A stretch of DNA of 64,000 bases. It comes from Streptomyces sp. NRRL S-244. GTDB lineage: Bacteria > Actinomycetota > Actinomycetes > Streptomycetales > Streptomycetaceae. Below the pieces are notes generated by a model. The model ran no database searches and was not told the DNA's origin. It saw only the letters and a list, made by a program, of their open reading frames with translations. The stretch is from contig NZ_JOCX01000004.1 in NCBI RefSeq assembly GCF_000717915.1, forward strand, positions 301,634-365,633, in the 5' to 3' direction. The translations under genes and the position numbers were made by a program. Positions 16,564 through 28,500 of this stretch are shown one piece after another. Within the stretch, counting starts at the first letter, position 1, and every line of letters begins with the position of its first letter.

Positions 16564-16791
16564 ATGCAGAAGACCCAGGTCAACGCCCAGTCCATCGCCG
16601 CCGACGAGGCCGCCGCCACGGCCGCTGCCGAGGCGCGGACCGAGGACCCGGCCGGCGGGATCACCTTGTCGGGACGGAACAAGGCGTGCGCCCGGGCCCG
16701 TGCTCTGGCCGGTGTGGTGCTCACCAGCGGCATCGTCATCACCCTGAGCTCGATCGACACCAGCGTCTCGGCCCCGAACGTCACCTGGTAG
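16564..16791 (+). CDS. Candidate lanthipeptide-type precursor peptide
   Basis: This 75-residue peptide is encoded 63 bases after lanM, with AAAGG before the ATG. The first 32 residues are Ala/Glu/Asp-rich and leader-like, ending in DPAGG, a plausible double-glycine cleavage site. The remaining 43 residues contain eleven Ser/Thr and a single Cys (RNKACARARA), with a hydrophobic middle and the end SAPNVTW. One Cys allows at most one (methyl)lanthionine. Together with the altered LanC half of the neighbouring LanM, this suggests a mainly dehydrated product. It is assigned as a precursor from size, position and composition. A small membrane peptide is the alternative. Confidence 0.6.
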   Translation: MQKTQVNAQSIAADEAAATAAAEARTEDPAGGITLSGRNKACARARALAGVVLTSGIVITLSSIDTSVSAPNVTW

Positions 16792-16888
16792 CCGCGTGTC
16801 CGATCTTCTCCGGATCTCTCCCGGATCTTCACCCCGCCTCTGTTCGAAACGGCCAACTTTCGTCGCACAATCGGCCGATCGCATGAAC

Positions 16889-16900
16889 TAGATTGCGGAC
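16889..16900 (+). promoter_or_regulatory. -10 element of a probable leaderless promoter
   Basis: TAGATT (matching TANNNT) is followed by six bases and then the ATG of the LAL regulator. This spacing would place the transcription start at or next to the A of the ATG. There is no Shine-Dalgarno, which is consistent with a leaderless mRNA. No convincing -35 is visible. Confidence 0.5.
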
Positions 16901-19819
16901 ATGCGTTCCCGTTCGCGGTACATCGTCGGTCGTGACCCGCAACTGCGTGAGATCAAGCAGGCACTGACCGACGCGGGAGAAGGCCGCGGCGGGGTCGTCT
17001 TCCTGGTCGGCGAGGCCGGGATCGGGAAATCCAGGCTCGCCGCCGAAGCCGTGGGCATGGCCTTCGGCATGGGCATGCGGGCCCTGCGCGGGCGGAGCAG
17101 CACGACCGGCCCCACCGTCCCTTTCCGGCCACTCACCGAAGCGCTGATGTCGCTCTTCCGCAGCGGCGAACCCCTGGACGACCTGCCGCTGGGCCCCTAC
17201 CGGCCCGCGCTCGGCAGGATCATCCCGGACTGGAGCAGCGACGCCCAGAACAACAGCTCCATGGTCATCCTCGGCGAGGCCGTCCTGCGGCTGCTCATCG
17301 CCACCGGCAAGGAGCACGGCCAGCTCCTGCTCCTGGAGGACCTGCACGACGCCGACCCCGAGACGCTCGCGGTCGTCGAGTACCTCGTGGACAACCTGGA
17401 GTACACCAACGTGGTGCTCCTGGCCACCATCCGTACGGAGCCCTGCGACGCGCTGGACATGGCCGACTCGGCCCGCCGGCGCGGCGTGGGGACCGTACTG
17501 GAACTCGCCCCGCTCACCCGCCCCGAGGTCGGCGCGGTCATCGCCGCCCAGCTGGACACCGAACCCGAACTCGTCCCGCAGGCGGCCCTGGACCGGCTCT
17601 GGGACGACAGCGCCGGCAGCCCCTTCCTCGTCGAGGAACTGCTCCAGGGAATGATCGGCAGCGGCGCCCTCGTCCGCTTCGAGGACGGCTGGCGGGTCGT
17701 CGGCGACCTGCGCAGCGACGTGTCCACCGCCCTCGCCCGGGGCATCCTGCGCCGCATCGACCGGCTCGGCCCGCAGGGGCTGACCCTGCTCTCCGCGGCC
17801 GCCGTGATCGGCCGCCGCTTCCCGCTGACCGTGCTCCAGCGGATGACGGGCATCGACGACCGCGGGCTGCTCAGCCATCTGCACGCCGGCGTCGCGGCCC
17901 AGCTCGTCGTCCCCGACGAACCCGCCCCCGACTGGTACGCGTTCCGCCACTCGCTCACCGCCGAGGCCCTGCACACCCAGCTCACCCCGGGCAACCGGGC
18001 GCAGATGTCGGGCCGCGCCGCCGACGCGGTGCAGGCGCTCTACCCCGACCTCGAGGGCGACTGGTGCCCCCTGGTCGCGGAGCTGCGCTCCCAGGCGGGC
18101 GACGACGCCGAGGCCGGGCGCCTGTTCACCGACGCAGGGCTGCGCGCGCTGGCGGCCGGGGCGATCGGCTCCGCGATCACCCTGCTCAGCCGCGCCGAAC
18201 GGCTGCTCGCCGCCAGCCAGGACCCGGCCGGGCGCACCGACGCCCTGGAGGCCCTGCTCCCCGCGCTCGCCGAAGCCGGGGACTTCGCCCGCGCCTTCGG
18301 CTTCGCGGAGAACCTGCACACCCTCGGCGGCAGCGGCCTGAGCGCCACCCGGCTCGCCGCGCTGCACACCCGGCTCGCCAAGGTGGCGCACACCGCGGGC
18401 CGCTGGGAGGACGGCAACAGACAGATAGCCCAGGCCAGATCCCTCCTGGGCGCCCATCCCGACGAGCGCACCACCGCCTCGATCGACGTGACCGCCGCCT
18501 ACCTCGCGCTCGACACCCCCGGCCAGGACCGCACCCAACTGGCCGAGAAACTCGGCAACTCGGCCCTCCAGGCGGCCCAGCGCCACGGCCTGGCCACCGT
18601 CGCCTGCCAGGCCCTGGAACTCCTCGCCACCCTCGCCCGCGAACGGGACTTCGACGAGGCCACCGCCCTGCTGGAATCGGCCCTGCAGACCGCCGAACAG
18701 CACCAGCTCCCGCTCCAGCGCATGTACGCGCTGACCCGGATCGGCGGCAACTACTGGCTCACCGAGGGCGCCACCGCCCCCCTGCTGGCCGCCCGGAGCG
18801 AGGCCCAGCGGCTCGGCTCGGCCAACATCGTCTACACCATCGACGGCATCATGATCCTGGACGCCGTCCTGCGGGCCGAGTTCACCGCCGCGCAGCAGTC
18901 CGCCGAGGAGTGCCTGGCCGTCGTACAGCGGCTGCGGCTGGCCCCGGCCACCCGGTACGTCCTGATGGCGCGGGCCGCGCTGGCCGCCCACCGGGGCGAC
19001 CGGCCCGCGATGGAGGGCGCCCTCGCGACCTTCGCGGAGTGCGACGGAGCAGGCTCCCAGGAGGAACCGCTGACCCTCGGCCTCGCCCGGGCCTTCTGCG
19101 CGCTGATGGAGGAGGACCGGCCCGGCGCCGTGGCCGAACTGCGGGCCGTCGCCGACCTGGAGGACGCCAACCCCAGTACGTACTACCTCAGCGGGCGGTA
19201 CGGCATCGGGCTGCTCCTGGACGTGCAGTCGGGGGAGGCCGACCGCGCCGCGTACGAGGAGATCGCCGCCACCGCACCCGGCCGGATGCGCTGGAACCGG
19301 CAGTTCGTCCTGTTCGCCGGCGCCGTCCTGCTGGGGCGCGAACGCCGCCCCGAGGAGGCCGCGGCCGCCGTGGCCGAGGCCCTGCGCGTCGCCGCCCCGT
19401 ACGCCACCGCCCTCCACCTGGGCCTTCGGCTGATCGCCGACGCGGCGTACGAGGACGGCTGGGGCGAGCCGGTGGCCTGGCTGCGCCAGGCCGAGGAGTA
19501 CTTCCACCAGGGCGGCGTGGCCACGGTCGCCAATGCCTGCCGCGCGGCCCTGCGCCGGATGGGCGCCCCGGGCCGCCAGCGCCGTACGGGGTCGAGCACG
19601 ATCCCGGACGTCCTGCGCACGCAGGGCGTCACGGTCCGCGAGTACGAGGTCTTCCGGCTCCTCGCGGAACGGCTGGGCAACAAGGACATCGCCGACCGCC
19701 TCTACATCTCGCCCCGTACGGTCGAGAAGCACATCGCGGCCCTCGGCACCAAGACGGGCCGCACCAACCGGGCCGCGCTCTGCGAACTCTCGGCGTCCCT
19801 GGAGGCATCGGCGCCCTGA
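16901..19819 (+). CDS. LAL-type (large ATP-binding LuxR family) transcriptional regulator
   Basis: The product has 972 residues. It has an N-terminal AAA/STAND ATPase with Walker A VGEAGIGKSRLA at about residue 38 and Walker B-like LLLLEDLHDAD near 145. A long middle region of helical TPR-like repeats spans about 390-880. A C-terminal LuxR HTH lies near 905-965 (VTVREYEVFRLLAERLGNKD, SPRTVEKHI). LAL proteins often act as pathway-specific activators in actinomycete gene clusters. It sits between the lanthipeptide locus and the convergent NRPS operon, so it may control either or both. The start is supported by a TAGATT box that would give a leaderless transcript. Confidence 0.9.
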   Translation: MRSRSRYIVGRDPQLREIKQALTDAGEGRGGVVFLVGEAGIGKSRLAAEAVGMAFGMGMRALRGRSSTTGPTVPFRPLTEALMSLFRSGEPLDDLPLGPYRPALGRIIPDWSSDAQNNSSMVILGEAVLRLLIATGKEHGQLLLLEDLHDADPETLAVVEYLVDNLEYTNVVLLATIRTEPCDALDMADSARRRGVGTVLELAPLTRPEVGAVIAAQLDTEPELVPQAALDRLWDDSAGSPFLVEELLQGMIGSGALVRFEDGWRVVGDLRSDVSTALARGILRRIDRLGPQGLTLLSAAAVIGRRFPLTVLQRMTGIDDRGLLSHLHAGVAAQLVVPDEPAPDWYAFRHSLTAEALHTQLTPGNRAQMSGRAADAVQALYPDLEGDWCPLVAELRSQAGDDAEAGRLFTDAGLRALAAGAIGSAITLLSRAERLLAASQDPAGRTDALEALLPALAEAGDFARAFGFAENLHTLGGSGLSATRLAALHTRLAKVAHTAGRWEDGNRQIAQARSLLGAHPDERTTASIDVTAAYLALDTPGQDRTQLAEKLGNSALQAAQRHGLATVACQALELLATLARERDFDEATALLESALQTAEQHQLPLQRMYALTRIGGNYWLTEGATAPLLAARSEAQRLGSANIVYTIDGIMILDAVLRAEFTAAQQSAEECLAVVQRLRLAPATRYVLMARAALAAHRGDRPAMEGALATFAECDGAGSQEEPLTLGLARAFCALMEEDRPGAVAELRAVADLEDANPSTYYLSGRYGIGLLLDVQSGEADRAAYEEIAATAPGRMRWNRQFVLFAGAVLLGRERRPEEAAAAVAEALRVAAPYATALHLGLRLIADAAYEDGWGEPVAWLRQAEEYFHQGGVATVANACRAALRRMGAPGRQRRTGSSTIPDVLRTQGVTVREYEVFRLLAERLGNKDIADRLYISPRTVEKHIAALGTKTGRTNRAALCELSASLEASAP

Positions 19820-19836
19820 GGCACCGGCCTGCCCCG

Positions 19837-21117
19837 TCACCGCATCTCGCGGACGGTCCGCGAGCTGAGGATGCCGATCGCCGTCACCGCCAGGACCGCC
19901 GCCGAGACGGCGAACATCGGGGCGGTGCCCGACTGCGCCAGGGCTCCGCAGACGATCAGGGAGAGCGGGGCGACCGCGTAGCCGATCACCATGTCCACCG
20001 AGATCACCCGGCTCAGCACCGAGCCGTCGATCGTGCGCTGGATCCAGCTGAGGCCGAAGACCCCCTGGAAGCCCATCCCGAAGCCCATCGCCAGCACCGT
20101 GGCGAGAGCCCCCGCCGTGTTGCCGACGAGGCCGAGCAGGCCCGTGCCGATCGCCAGCCAGCCCGCCAGCGCGGCGATCAGCAGGCCGATCCGGGGGCGG
20201 CTGCCCACGGCCCCGCCGACCAGGGTCCCCAGCATCGCCCCGCCGGCCAGCGCGCCGTTGAGCAGGCCCAGGGTGGCCGAGCCGCCGTGCAGGTCGACCT
20301 TGGCCAGGGTGGCGAAGCCGACGGTGAACGGCCCCGCCTGGCAGAAGGTCACCGCCGCGTCGACGGCCAGGATCGTACGGATCCGCGGGTCCTCGAAGGC
20401 GTACCGCAGCCCGGCGCGGATCCGGGCGCCCAGCGAGACCTCGGCCTTGGGCGGACCCGCGCTGTCGGCCGGTCCGTCCGCCGCCGGGCCCTCCCCCTCG
20501 GCGACGGGGCGGGGCAGCGTACGGACCCCCGCGACGCACAGGCCGCAGAGCGCGAAGCACACCCCGTCGACGAGGAAGGCGACGGGGGCGTTGGAGAAGG
20601 CCACCACCATGCCGCCGACGGCCGGGCCGAGCACGGCCGCCACCTTGGTGCCGACGGCGAGCAGGGCGTTGGCCGGGGCGAGCTGCTCCTTGTCCACCAC
20701 CGACGGCAGGATCGAGGCCCGGGCCGGCTGGAAGAACGCGTCGACCGCGCCGAAGGCCGCGGCGGCGCAGCACAGCATCCACAGCGTCAGGGATCCGGCG
20801 AGGCCGGCCAGGCCCACGGCCGCCATCAGGGCGGCCCGGGCCCAGCTGGAGAGCTTCATCAGGGTCCGCGAGGACCACTTGTCGCTGAGGGAGCCGCCGA
20901 CCAGGGTCAGCAGGGCCCGCGGCACCGCCTGGAAGGCGAGGACGTAGCCGAGGGCCAGCGTGGACTGGGTGAGGCCGAGCGTGATCCAGGAGAAGGCGAT
21001 GTAGCTGAACCCGTCGCCGAGCAGGGACAGGGACTGCCCGAGCCAGAGCAGCCGGAACGAGGGCAGCCGGGCGGGGGCGCTCAGCCGCTCCCGCGCGTCC
21101 ACCAGGGTGGAAGCCAT
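19837..21117 (-). CDS. MFS exporter
   Basis: This 426-residue transporter has about twelve hydrophobic segments and a conserved GGSLSDKWSSRTLMK loop between the second and third, as in the enterobactin-exporter-like MFS subgroup. GGAGGGG lies six bases before the ATG. It is the last gene of the long NRPS operon, 25 bases after the P450 stop, so product export or self-protection is the likely role. Substrate specificity is inferred from context only. Confidence 0.88.
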   Translation of the reverse strand: MASTLVDARERLSAPARLPSFRLLWLGQSLSLLGDGFSYIAFSWITLGLTQSTLALGYVLAFQAVPRALLTLVGGSLSDKWSSRTLMKLSSWARAALMAAVGLAGLAGSLTLWMLCCAAAAFGAVDAFFQPARASILPSVVDKEQLAPANALLAVGTKVAAVLGPAVGGMVVAFSNAPVAFLVDGVCFALCGLCVAGVRTLPRPVAEGEGPAADGPADSAGPPKAEVSLGARIRAGLRYAFEDPRIRTILAVDAAVTFCQAGPFTVGFATLAKVDLHGGSATLGLLNGALAGGAMLGTLVGGAVGSRPRIGLLIAALAGWLAIGTGLLGLVGNTAGALATVLAMGFGMGFQGVFGLSWIQRTIDGSVLSRVISVDMVIGYAVAPLSLIVCGALAQSGTAPMFAVSAAVLAVTAIGILSSRTVREMR

Positions 21118-21142
21118 GGAAATCCCCTCCGTGGGGCCGTGG

Positions 21143-22510
21143 TCAGTAGCGGACGGGCAGGGACGTCAGCGCGCGGTTGAGGAGGGAGGGCTGCCAGGTG
21201 TGCTGCTGGTCGAGCAGCTCCAGCCCCGGGTACTCGCGGACGAGTACGTCGACCACCGCGCCCGCCACCAGCCGGGCGAAGGCCGCCCCGATGCAGAAGT
21301 GCGCGCCGAAGCCGAACCCGAGGTGCGAGGCGCTGCCGCGCCGGACGTTGAACACGTCCGGGTCGGGGAAGCGGGCCGGGTCCCGGTTGGCGGCCGCCGT
21401 GACCAGGAACAGCCGGTCCTCGGCGCGGACGGAGCGCCCGTCGAGGTCGAAGTCCCGGGCGGCGGTGCGGATCGACATCTTCGACGGGCCGTCGAAGCGC
21501 ATGGCCTCCTCGACCGCCATCGACACCAGGGCCGGGTCCTCCCTTACGGCGGCCAGCTGTTCGGGGTGCTCCAGCAGGGCGAGTACGGCGTTGACGATGA
21601 GGTTGCTGGTGGTCTCGCCGCCGGCGAAGGCCATCTGCGTCAGCATCCCGACGAACTCCTCCTCGCTGACCGACTTCCCGATCTGGCCGCCCGCCAGCAC
21701 GGCGCTGATCAGGTCGTCCTTGGGGTCGGCGCGGCGCTGTCGCACCAGGTCGGCGAGGTAGTCGTCCAGGTTGACCAGGGACTGGAGCGAGGTGCGGTAC
21801 TCGCGCTCCTCCTGGGCGGCCCCGAGGACGAGGTCGCCTACCCGGGCGTTCCAGTACCAGAAGGACGGGCCGTGCGCCTGGGGGACGCCCAGCCAGCGGG
21901 CGAAGACGAGGGCGGGCAGCGGCCGGGCGATGTCGGCGACCAGGTCCCCGATCCGGCCGGGGACGGCGCGCCGGGTGAGCATGGCGCGGGTGGCGCGCTC
22001 GACGAACGCCCGGTAGCGGCCGATCGAGCGGGCCGCGAACTGCTCCTGGAACACCTGGCGCAGCCTTCGGTGCTGCGGGGCGTCGTTGAACACCATCCAG
22101 CGGGAGAGGATCCCGAAGGCCCGCTCGGCGTCCTCGCGGGCGCCCTCCGGCACGGCGTCCATCAGCGGGCGCACCCGCTCGGCGGAGACGGCGGGGGCGC
22201 GCAGGCAGTGCATCAGCTGGGCGTGCCCGGTGACGAGCCAGGCCCGGTGCATGGCGGACCAGTACACGGGGTCGTGGTCGCGCAGGGAGTTGAGGTACCC
22301 GTACGGGTCCGCGTTGACGGCGGGGTCGAGGAGGTACCGCTCGGTGAAGGCGGCCGGCGGGGCCGGCGGGGCCGGCGGAACCGGCGGGACCGTACGGGTC
22401 ACCGCGGCCGGCGGGGCGGTCTGCGGGGCGGTCTGCCCGGTGACCGGGCACACCAGGGGGGACATGTCCGCGGTCGTGTTCGTGTTCGTGTTCGTGGTCA
22501 GGACGGTCAT
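21143..22510 (-). CDS. Cytochrome P450
   Basis: This is a 455-residue haem monooxygenase. After a Thr/Asn-repeat and Pro-rich N-terminus it shows the I-helix motif [10 protein letters not shown] (about residue 300), the ExxR motif EEAMRF (about 345) and the haem-binding loop [10 protein letters not shown] with the cysteine ligand near 410. The ATG overlaps the stop of the upstream NRPS gene (ATGA), with GGAGGCAC before it, so the two are coupled. In such operons P450s hydroxylate carrier-bound amino acids or the released peptide. Electron-transfer partners are not encoded nearby. Confidence 0.93.
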   Translation of the reverse strand: MTVLTTNTNTNTTADMSPLVCPVTGQTAPQTAPPAAVTRTVPPVPPAPPAPPAAFTERYLLDPAVNADPYGYLNSLRDHDPVYWSAMHRAWLVTGHAQLMHCLRAPAVSAERVRPLMDAVPEGAREDAERAFGILSRWMVFNDAPQHRRLRQVFQEQFAARSIGRYRAFVERATRAMLTRRAVPGRIGDLVADIARPLPALVFARWLGVPQAHGPSFWYWNARVGDLVLGAAQEEREYRTSLQSLVNLDDYLADLVRQRRADPKDDLISAVLAGGQIGKSVSEEEFVGMLTQMAFAGGETTSNLIVNAVLALLEHPEQLAAVREDPALVSMAVEEAMRFDGPSKMSIRTAARDFDLDGRSVRAEDRLFLVTAAANRDPARFPDPDVFNVRRGSASHLGFGFGAHFCIGAAFARLVAGAVVDVLVREYPGLELLDQQHTWQPSLLNRALTSLPVRY

Positions 22511-25500
22511 CGGCGTGCCTCCGACTGGATCCGGCCGAGCACAGCAGCGGTCTTGTGCATCAGCCGTTCGGACATCATGGACATGTGGTCGCCTTCGGTG
22601 ACGTGGACGGTCAGCCCGCCGAGCGCGATCTCGCGCCAGCGCTCGATGTAGGTGCGGAAGTCCACGTCCAGCCCGGGCATCGGTTCGCCGTCGGGCAGTT
22701 CCGCGGCCGCGCTGCCCACCAGCAGGTGGACGTGGCCGGGGTAGGGGCGCAGTACGTAGTCGGACAGGGCGGTCAGCAGCGAGTGCCAGACCTCGATGGG
22801 GGCCTGCTCCACCAGCGCCGCCTCGCCGGGGCTCATACCGGCCCCCAGCAGCAGGGCGGTGAGCTCGGCCACGGCCGCGTCCCGCTCCGGGGACGGCGGC
22901 AGCGTACGGACGCGGTCGCGCATCCGCAGCCCCCGCTCCATGTCCCGACCGACCGCCGCGAGACGTTCGCGGGCCGCCGGGTGGGGCAGGTGCGGCTCGA
23001 TCAGCGTCAGCGGTGCGACGGTGTGACCGGCCTCGTGCATCTGAGTGGCCATCTCCAGGGCGATGTTGGCGCCCATGGACCAGCCCAGCAGGTCGTGCGG
23101 GCCGTGCCCGCCGTGGGCCGCGATCTCGGCGGCGTAGTTGGCCGCGATCCCGGCGATCGTGGTCGGGTCCACCCCGCCGAGCAGGCCGCGGGCCTGGAAG
23201 GCGCGGACCGGCTGACCGGGCGGCAGGGCCCGGGCGAGCGGCACGTACCAGGCGCCGCTGCCGCCGCTGGGGTGCACGCACCACAACGGGGCGCCGTCGC
23301 CCTCGCGCAGGCGGACCTCCGAGGTGACGGCCTTCGCGCCGGGAGGAGCCTGCGCGGCCCCGGCCGCCTGCGCCGCCGCCTCCGTGGCGCGGGCGGCGAG
23401 CCGGGCGATCGTGGGCAGTTCGAGCAGGTCCCGTACGGAGACGCTCAGCCCGCGGGCGGCGGCCTGCGCGGCGACCCGGACGGTGGAGAGCGAACTGCCC
23501 CCGAGGGCGAAGAAGTCGTCTTGAACCCCGACCTGTTCGATGCCGAGGACCGTGCGCCACACCTCGGCGAGCACCACCTCGGCCGGCGTGCCCGGCGCGA
23601 CGTAGTCGGTGGCGCTGCCCAGCCGGTCGGCCGAGGGCAGCGGCAGGGCCTTCTTGTCCACCTTGCCGCTGCTGTTGACCGGCATCGCGTCGAGGAAGAC
23701 GAACCGCGCGGGGACCATGTACGCGGGCACCTTGGCCCGCAGCGCCCGGCGGAAGGGCTCGACGACGGGCGCTGCGCCCTCCTCGGGCACCACGTACGCC
23801 ACCAGCGCCGGCTCCGGCAGGTCCCGCCGCAGCAGGACCACCGCCTGCTGCACCTCGGGCAGTTCCCGCAGCCCGTGCTCGATCTCACCGAGCTCGATGC
23901 GGAACCCGCGCAGCTTCACCTGGCTGTCGCGGCGGCCGAGGACCTCCACGGCGCCGTCGGGCAGCTGGACGCCGATGTCCCCGGTGCGGCACAGCCGGCC
24001 GCCGGGGGCGCCGTACGGGTCGGGGACGAACGCGGCGGCGGTCAGGTCGGGGCGGTTCACATAGCCCCGGCCGATGGCCCGCCCGCCGAGGTAGACCTCT
24101 CCCTGCACCCCGACCGGAACCGGCTGGAGGTCCTCGTCGAGTACGTAGACCTGGGTGTTGCGCATCGGCCAGCCGATCGGCGGGCGCTTGCAGTCGGGCT
24201 TGAGGAGGGTGGAGACGGACCACACGGCCGTCTCGGTGAGCCCGTAGACGTTGTAGAACCGCCGTCCGCGCGCCCACTTCTGGGCCAGTTCGGCCGGGCA
24301 GGCCTCGCCGGCCACCTGGAGGATCCGCAGGGCGGGGAAGCGGTCCTCGCCGAGGGCCGCCAGGGCGCTCGGGGCCAGCATCGCGACGGTGATCCCGTAG
24401 TCGAGCAGGGTGCCGGCGAGGTCGGCGCCCGCGCGCAGCGCTTCCCTGGGCGGTGTGCACAGCTGGGCGCCGTTCGCCAGGGCCCAGGTCAGGTCCATGA
24501 TCGAGACGTCGAAGCTGAGGGAGGCGAACTGGAGCACCCGGTCGCCGGGGGTCACGGGGAACAGGTCGCGCTGCCCCTCCAGCATGTTGGTCAGGCTGCG
24601 GTGCTGGATGGTGACGCCCTTGGGCGTGCCCGTGGAACCCGAGGTGTAGAGGATGTAGGCCGCGTTGTCCGCGGTGACGGCGGGCGCCGGGGCCGGGACC
24701 TCGACGGGCGCCGCCCAGGACGCCGGATCGTCCACGACCAGGGTCGGGCCGTCGAACGGCACCGTCCCCAGCAGCGAGGACTGGGTGATCAGCACCGGCA
24801 TCCCGCTGTCCTCGACGATGAACTTCAGCCGGTCGGCGGGGTGCTGCGACTCCAGCGGCAGGAACGCGCCGCCCGAGCGGAGCACACCGAGCACGGCCCG
24901 GACCATTTCCGGACCCCGGTCGAGGCAGATGCCGACCGGAACCTCTGGACCGACCCCGAGCGCACGCAGCCGGTCCGCCAACTCGTGTACGGAGGCGTCC
25001 AGTTCGGCGTACGTGACCTCCTGCCCACCCTGCCGGACGGCCACCGCGCCGGGCGTGAGCACGGCGTGCTCGGCCACGCACTCGTGGAACATCAGCGAGG
25101 TGTTCGGCAGCTCGGGGCCGCGGCCCCACTCCTCCAGCGCCCGCATCCGCGCCTCGCCGGCCAGCGCCGGCGCCGTGACCGCGGCCTCGGGCCGGGCGGT
25201 CATCGCCTTCAGCACCCCGCACATCAGGTCGGCGAGCTGCTCGGCGGTGGCCGGGGCCAGGTAGTCCGGGTCGACGTCGAGGGTGAAGGACTCCACGCTC
25301 GCGTTGAGCATCAGCGGGAACGCCGTGCGGGCGATCTCCAGCGAGTCGTCCCAGCTGTCCCCCGACAGCCGGTGGAAGTTGACGTAGTTGAAGAGGGTGT
25401 CCGCCAGGCTCGGCTCACCCGGCCGCAGCTGCGCGAGGCGGGCCAGCGGCACCCTGCGGTACGGCAGCATCTCCTGCTCGGCGGCGAACGCCGCCTGCAG

Positions 25501-28500
25501 GTACTCCAGCCAGCTGCCCCGGGGGCGCCGGACCCCGAACGGCACGGTGTTGAGGAACAGCCCGCGCATCCGGTCGGAGCCGGGCACCTCGGGCCGGCCG
25601 TTGGTGACCAGGCCGACCGAGTGGCCCTCGGCGTCGCCGTCACGCTCGGCGAACAGGCTCATGGTGTGGTGGAACGCCGTCAGCAGGACGGTACGGCGGG
25701 GCACCCCGGCCAGCCGGGCCAGCCGGCCGATCGGCTCGGCGAGGGCCGCGTACGAGCGGCGCGCCTCGTGCACGAACTGCCCGCCGTCGGAGGCCTCCGT
25801 ACCGCGCCGGGTGAACCGGACCGGTCTCAGGTCGCCCAGCGCCGAGCGCCAGTACTCCAGGCCCTCCTCGTCGACGAGCGCGGCCCGCTCCAGCGCGACG
25901 TACTCGGCGTACGGGGGCGCCGCCGGCAGCTGCGGGGTCCGGCCCTGGGCCACGGCCTGCCGGTGCAGGTCCAGCAGGTCGGCGATCAGCGAGGTCAGGC
26001 TCCAGCCGTCGAGCACCACGTGGCAGTCGGTGAGCGTCAGCCGCAGCTCCCGGTCGGTGAGGTGGTGCAGGTGGATGCGGACCAGCGGCGGGGCCGCCAG
26101 GTCGAAGCGCCGGGCGAACTCCGCGTCGACGTAGCCCCGTACGGACGCCCACTGCTCCTCGTGGGGCAGTCCGCGCAGATCGCTGTAGCCGACCGGGAGT
26201 TCGGCGGCGGCGTGCACCAGCTGGAGCGGCTCGGAGAAGGAGACCAGGTCGATGGAGGACCGCAGGATGCTGTGGCCCCGGACGACGTTGTCCACCGCCG
26301 TACGGAAGGCGGCGGGGTCGAAGCCCTCCGGCACGGTGATCTTGAGGTCGGTGACGTTGTGGTAGGCGCCGCGGCTCGGGTCGGCCAGCATCTCGTGCAG
26401 CATGCCGGCCTGGAGCATGGTCAGCGGGTACGCGTCGTCGAGGCCCTGCGGGAGCCGGGCCGCGTCGGCCGGGTCGAGCTGGGAGAAGGGCTCCACGGGC
26501 GCGGGGCCGGTGTCCTCGGCGGCCTGCGTCGCCAGCGCGGCGAGATCGCCCAGGGTGCGGGCCCGGAAGAGGTCCGGGACGCCGAGGCCCAGTCCGGCGT
26601 TGCGGGCCTGCCCGATCACGCGCAGGGCCAGCATCGAGTCGCCGCCCAGGTCGAAGAAGTTCGCCGTGCGGCTGATCCGCTCGGCGCCCAGCACGTCCGA
26701 CCAGATGCGGGCCAGCGCCTCTTCGGCCGGACCGGCCGGCGGGACGTGTCCGGCGGGGGCGCCGGCCCCGTCGACGGCCACCGCCACCAGGGACTTGCGG
26801 TCCACCTTGCCGTTGGCGGTGATCGGCAGCTTCGGGTGCCGGACGAACAGTGCGGGCACCATGTACTCGGGCAGCGTCAGGCGCAGCCGGTCGCGCAGGT
26901 CCGGCGCGTCCAGCGGCCGGCCCTCGGTCAGCACCACGTGGGCGACCAGGCGGGCGCCGCCGTGCGCGTCGGGCCGGGCCACCACCGCGGCGTCCCGCAC
27001 TCCGGGCAGGGCGCGCAGCGCCGTCTCGATCTCACCGGGCTCGATGCGGAACCCGCGGATCTTCACCTGGTGGTCGGCCCGCCCGGCGTACGCCAACTGC
27101 CCGTCGGGCAGCACCCGTACCAGGTCGCCGGTGCGGTACATGCGGGTCCCGGCCGGACCGAACGGGTCGAGGGGGAAGCGCTCGGCGGACAGCTCCGGCC
27201 GGTTGCGGTAGCCGCGGGCGACGCCGCCGCCGGCCACGTACAGCTCTCCCACCGTGCCGTGCGGCACCAGGCGGCCCGCCCGGTCCAGGACGTAGCCGTG
27301 CTGGCCGGCCAGGGGGCGGCCGATCGGCGAGTACACGGCGGAGAGCGTGTCCTCCTCGGTGATCAGCCGGTACGTGACGTGCACGGTCGTCTCGGTGATC
27401 CCGTACATGTTCACCAGCGCGGGCCGCTCGCCCTCGGGCACGGCGAACCAGTCGCGGTAGTCGCGGGCGTCGAAGGCGTCTCCGCCGAAGACCACCGTGC
27501 GCAGCGCGAGGGAGCCGAACTCCTCGCCCTGCTGGGCCAGATGGGCCCGCAGCCCCTTGAAGGCGGCCGGGGTCTGGTTGAGCACGGTCACGCGCTCGTC
27601 GCGCAGGACGGCGTGGACGGCGGCGGGGTCGCGGACCTCGTCCTCGGTCAGCACGACCACCCGGCCGCCGGAGGTCAGCGGGGCCCACAGCTCCCAGACG
27701 GAGAAGTCGAACGCGGGGGAGTGCAGGAGCGTCCACACGTCGTCGGCGCCGAAGTCGAAGTGGCGGTCGGCGGCGCCGAGCAGCCAGGCCAGGTTGGAGT
27801 GGGTGATCTCGACGCCCTTGGGCTGCCCGGTCGATCCCGAGGTGTAGATGACGTACGCGAGGGTCTGCGGTCCGGGGAGCACGGCGCAGTGCAGCTCCTC
27901 GCTCTCGTCGGAGGTGTCGTCGCCGGGGCCGTCGGCGGCCCCGCAGGCGGCTTCGTCCAGCGGGATCAGGCCCACCGGCAGCCCCTCCACCGCGGCGCGG
28001 CCGACGGCGTCGGCGACCACCCACTCCACCCCGGCGTCGCCGACCGTGAACTCCCGCCGGGCCCGCGGGTGGGCGGGGTCCAGCGGCAGGTACGCCGCGC
28101 CCGCCCGCCAGACGCCGAGCAGCGCGACGGCCAGGTCGACCGAGCGGCCCAGGCAGACGCCGACCAGGGACTCCGGGCCGATGCCCGCGGCCCGCAGCCG
28201 CCGGGCCAGGGCCAGCGAGGCCGCGTCGAGTTCGGCGTACGTCAGGCTGCGGCCGCCGCCGGAGACGGCCACGGCGGTGGGGGCCAGCCGGATCCGCTCG
28301 GCCAGGCGCTCCATCGCGAGCCGGGGGGCCGGCTCGGGTGCGGCGCCCGCGGGCAGGCGGTTCGCCGGGCCGTCGGGGCCGAGCAGCGCGGCCCGCTCCC
28401 GCGCGGTGAGCAGGTCGGCCATGGCGAGCGGCACGTCCGGGGCCTCGGCGAAGGCCCGCAGCACCGCGACGGTGTGCTCGGCCAGCCGGGCCACCGACGC

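Noticed and set aside
16829..20878. A 1349-residue open frame opposite the LAL regulator
   Set aside because: It lies antisense to a well-supported regulator and the MFS region, lacks a ribosome-binding site and has shadow-frame composition.
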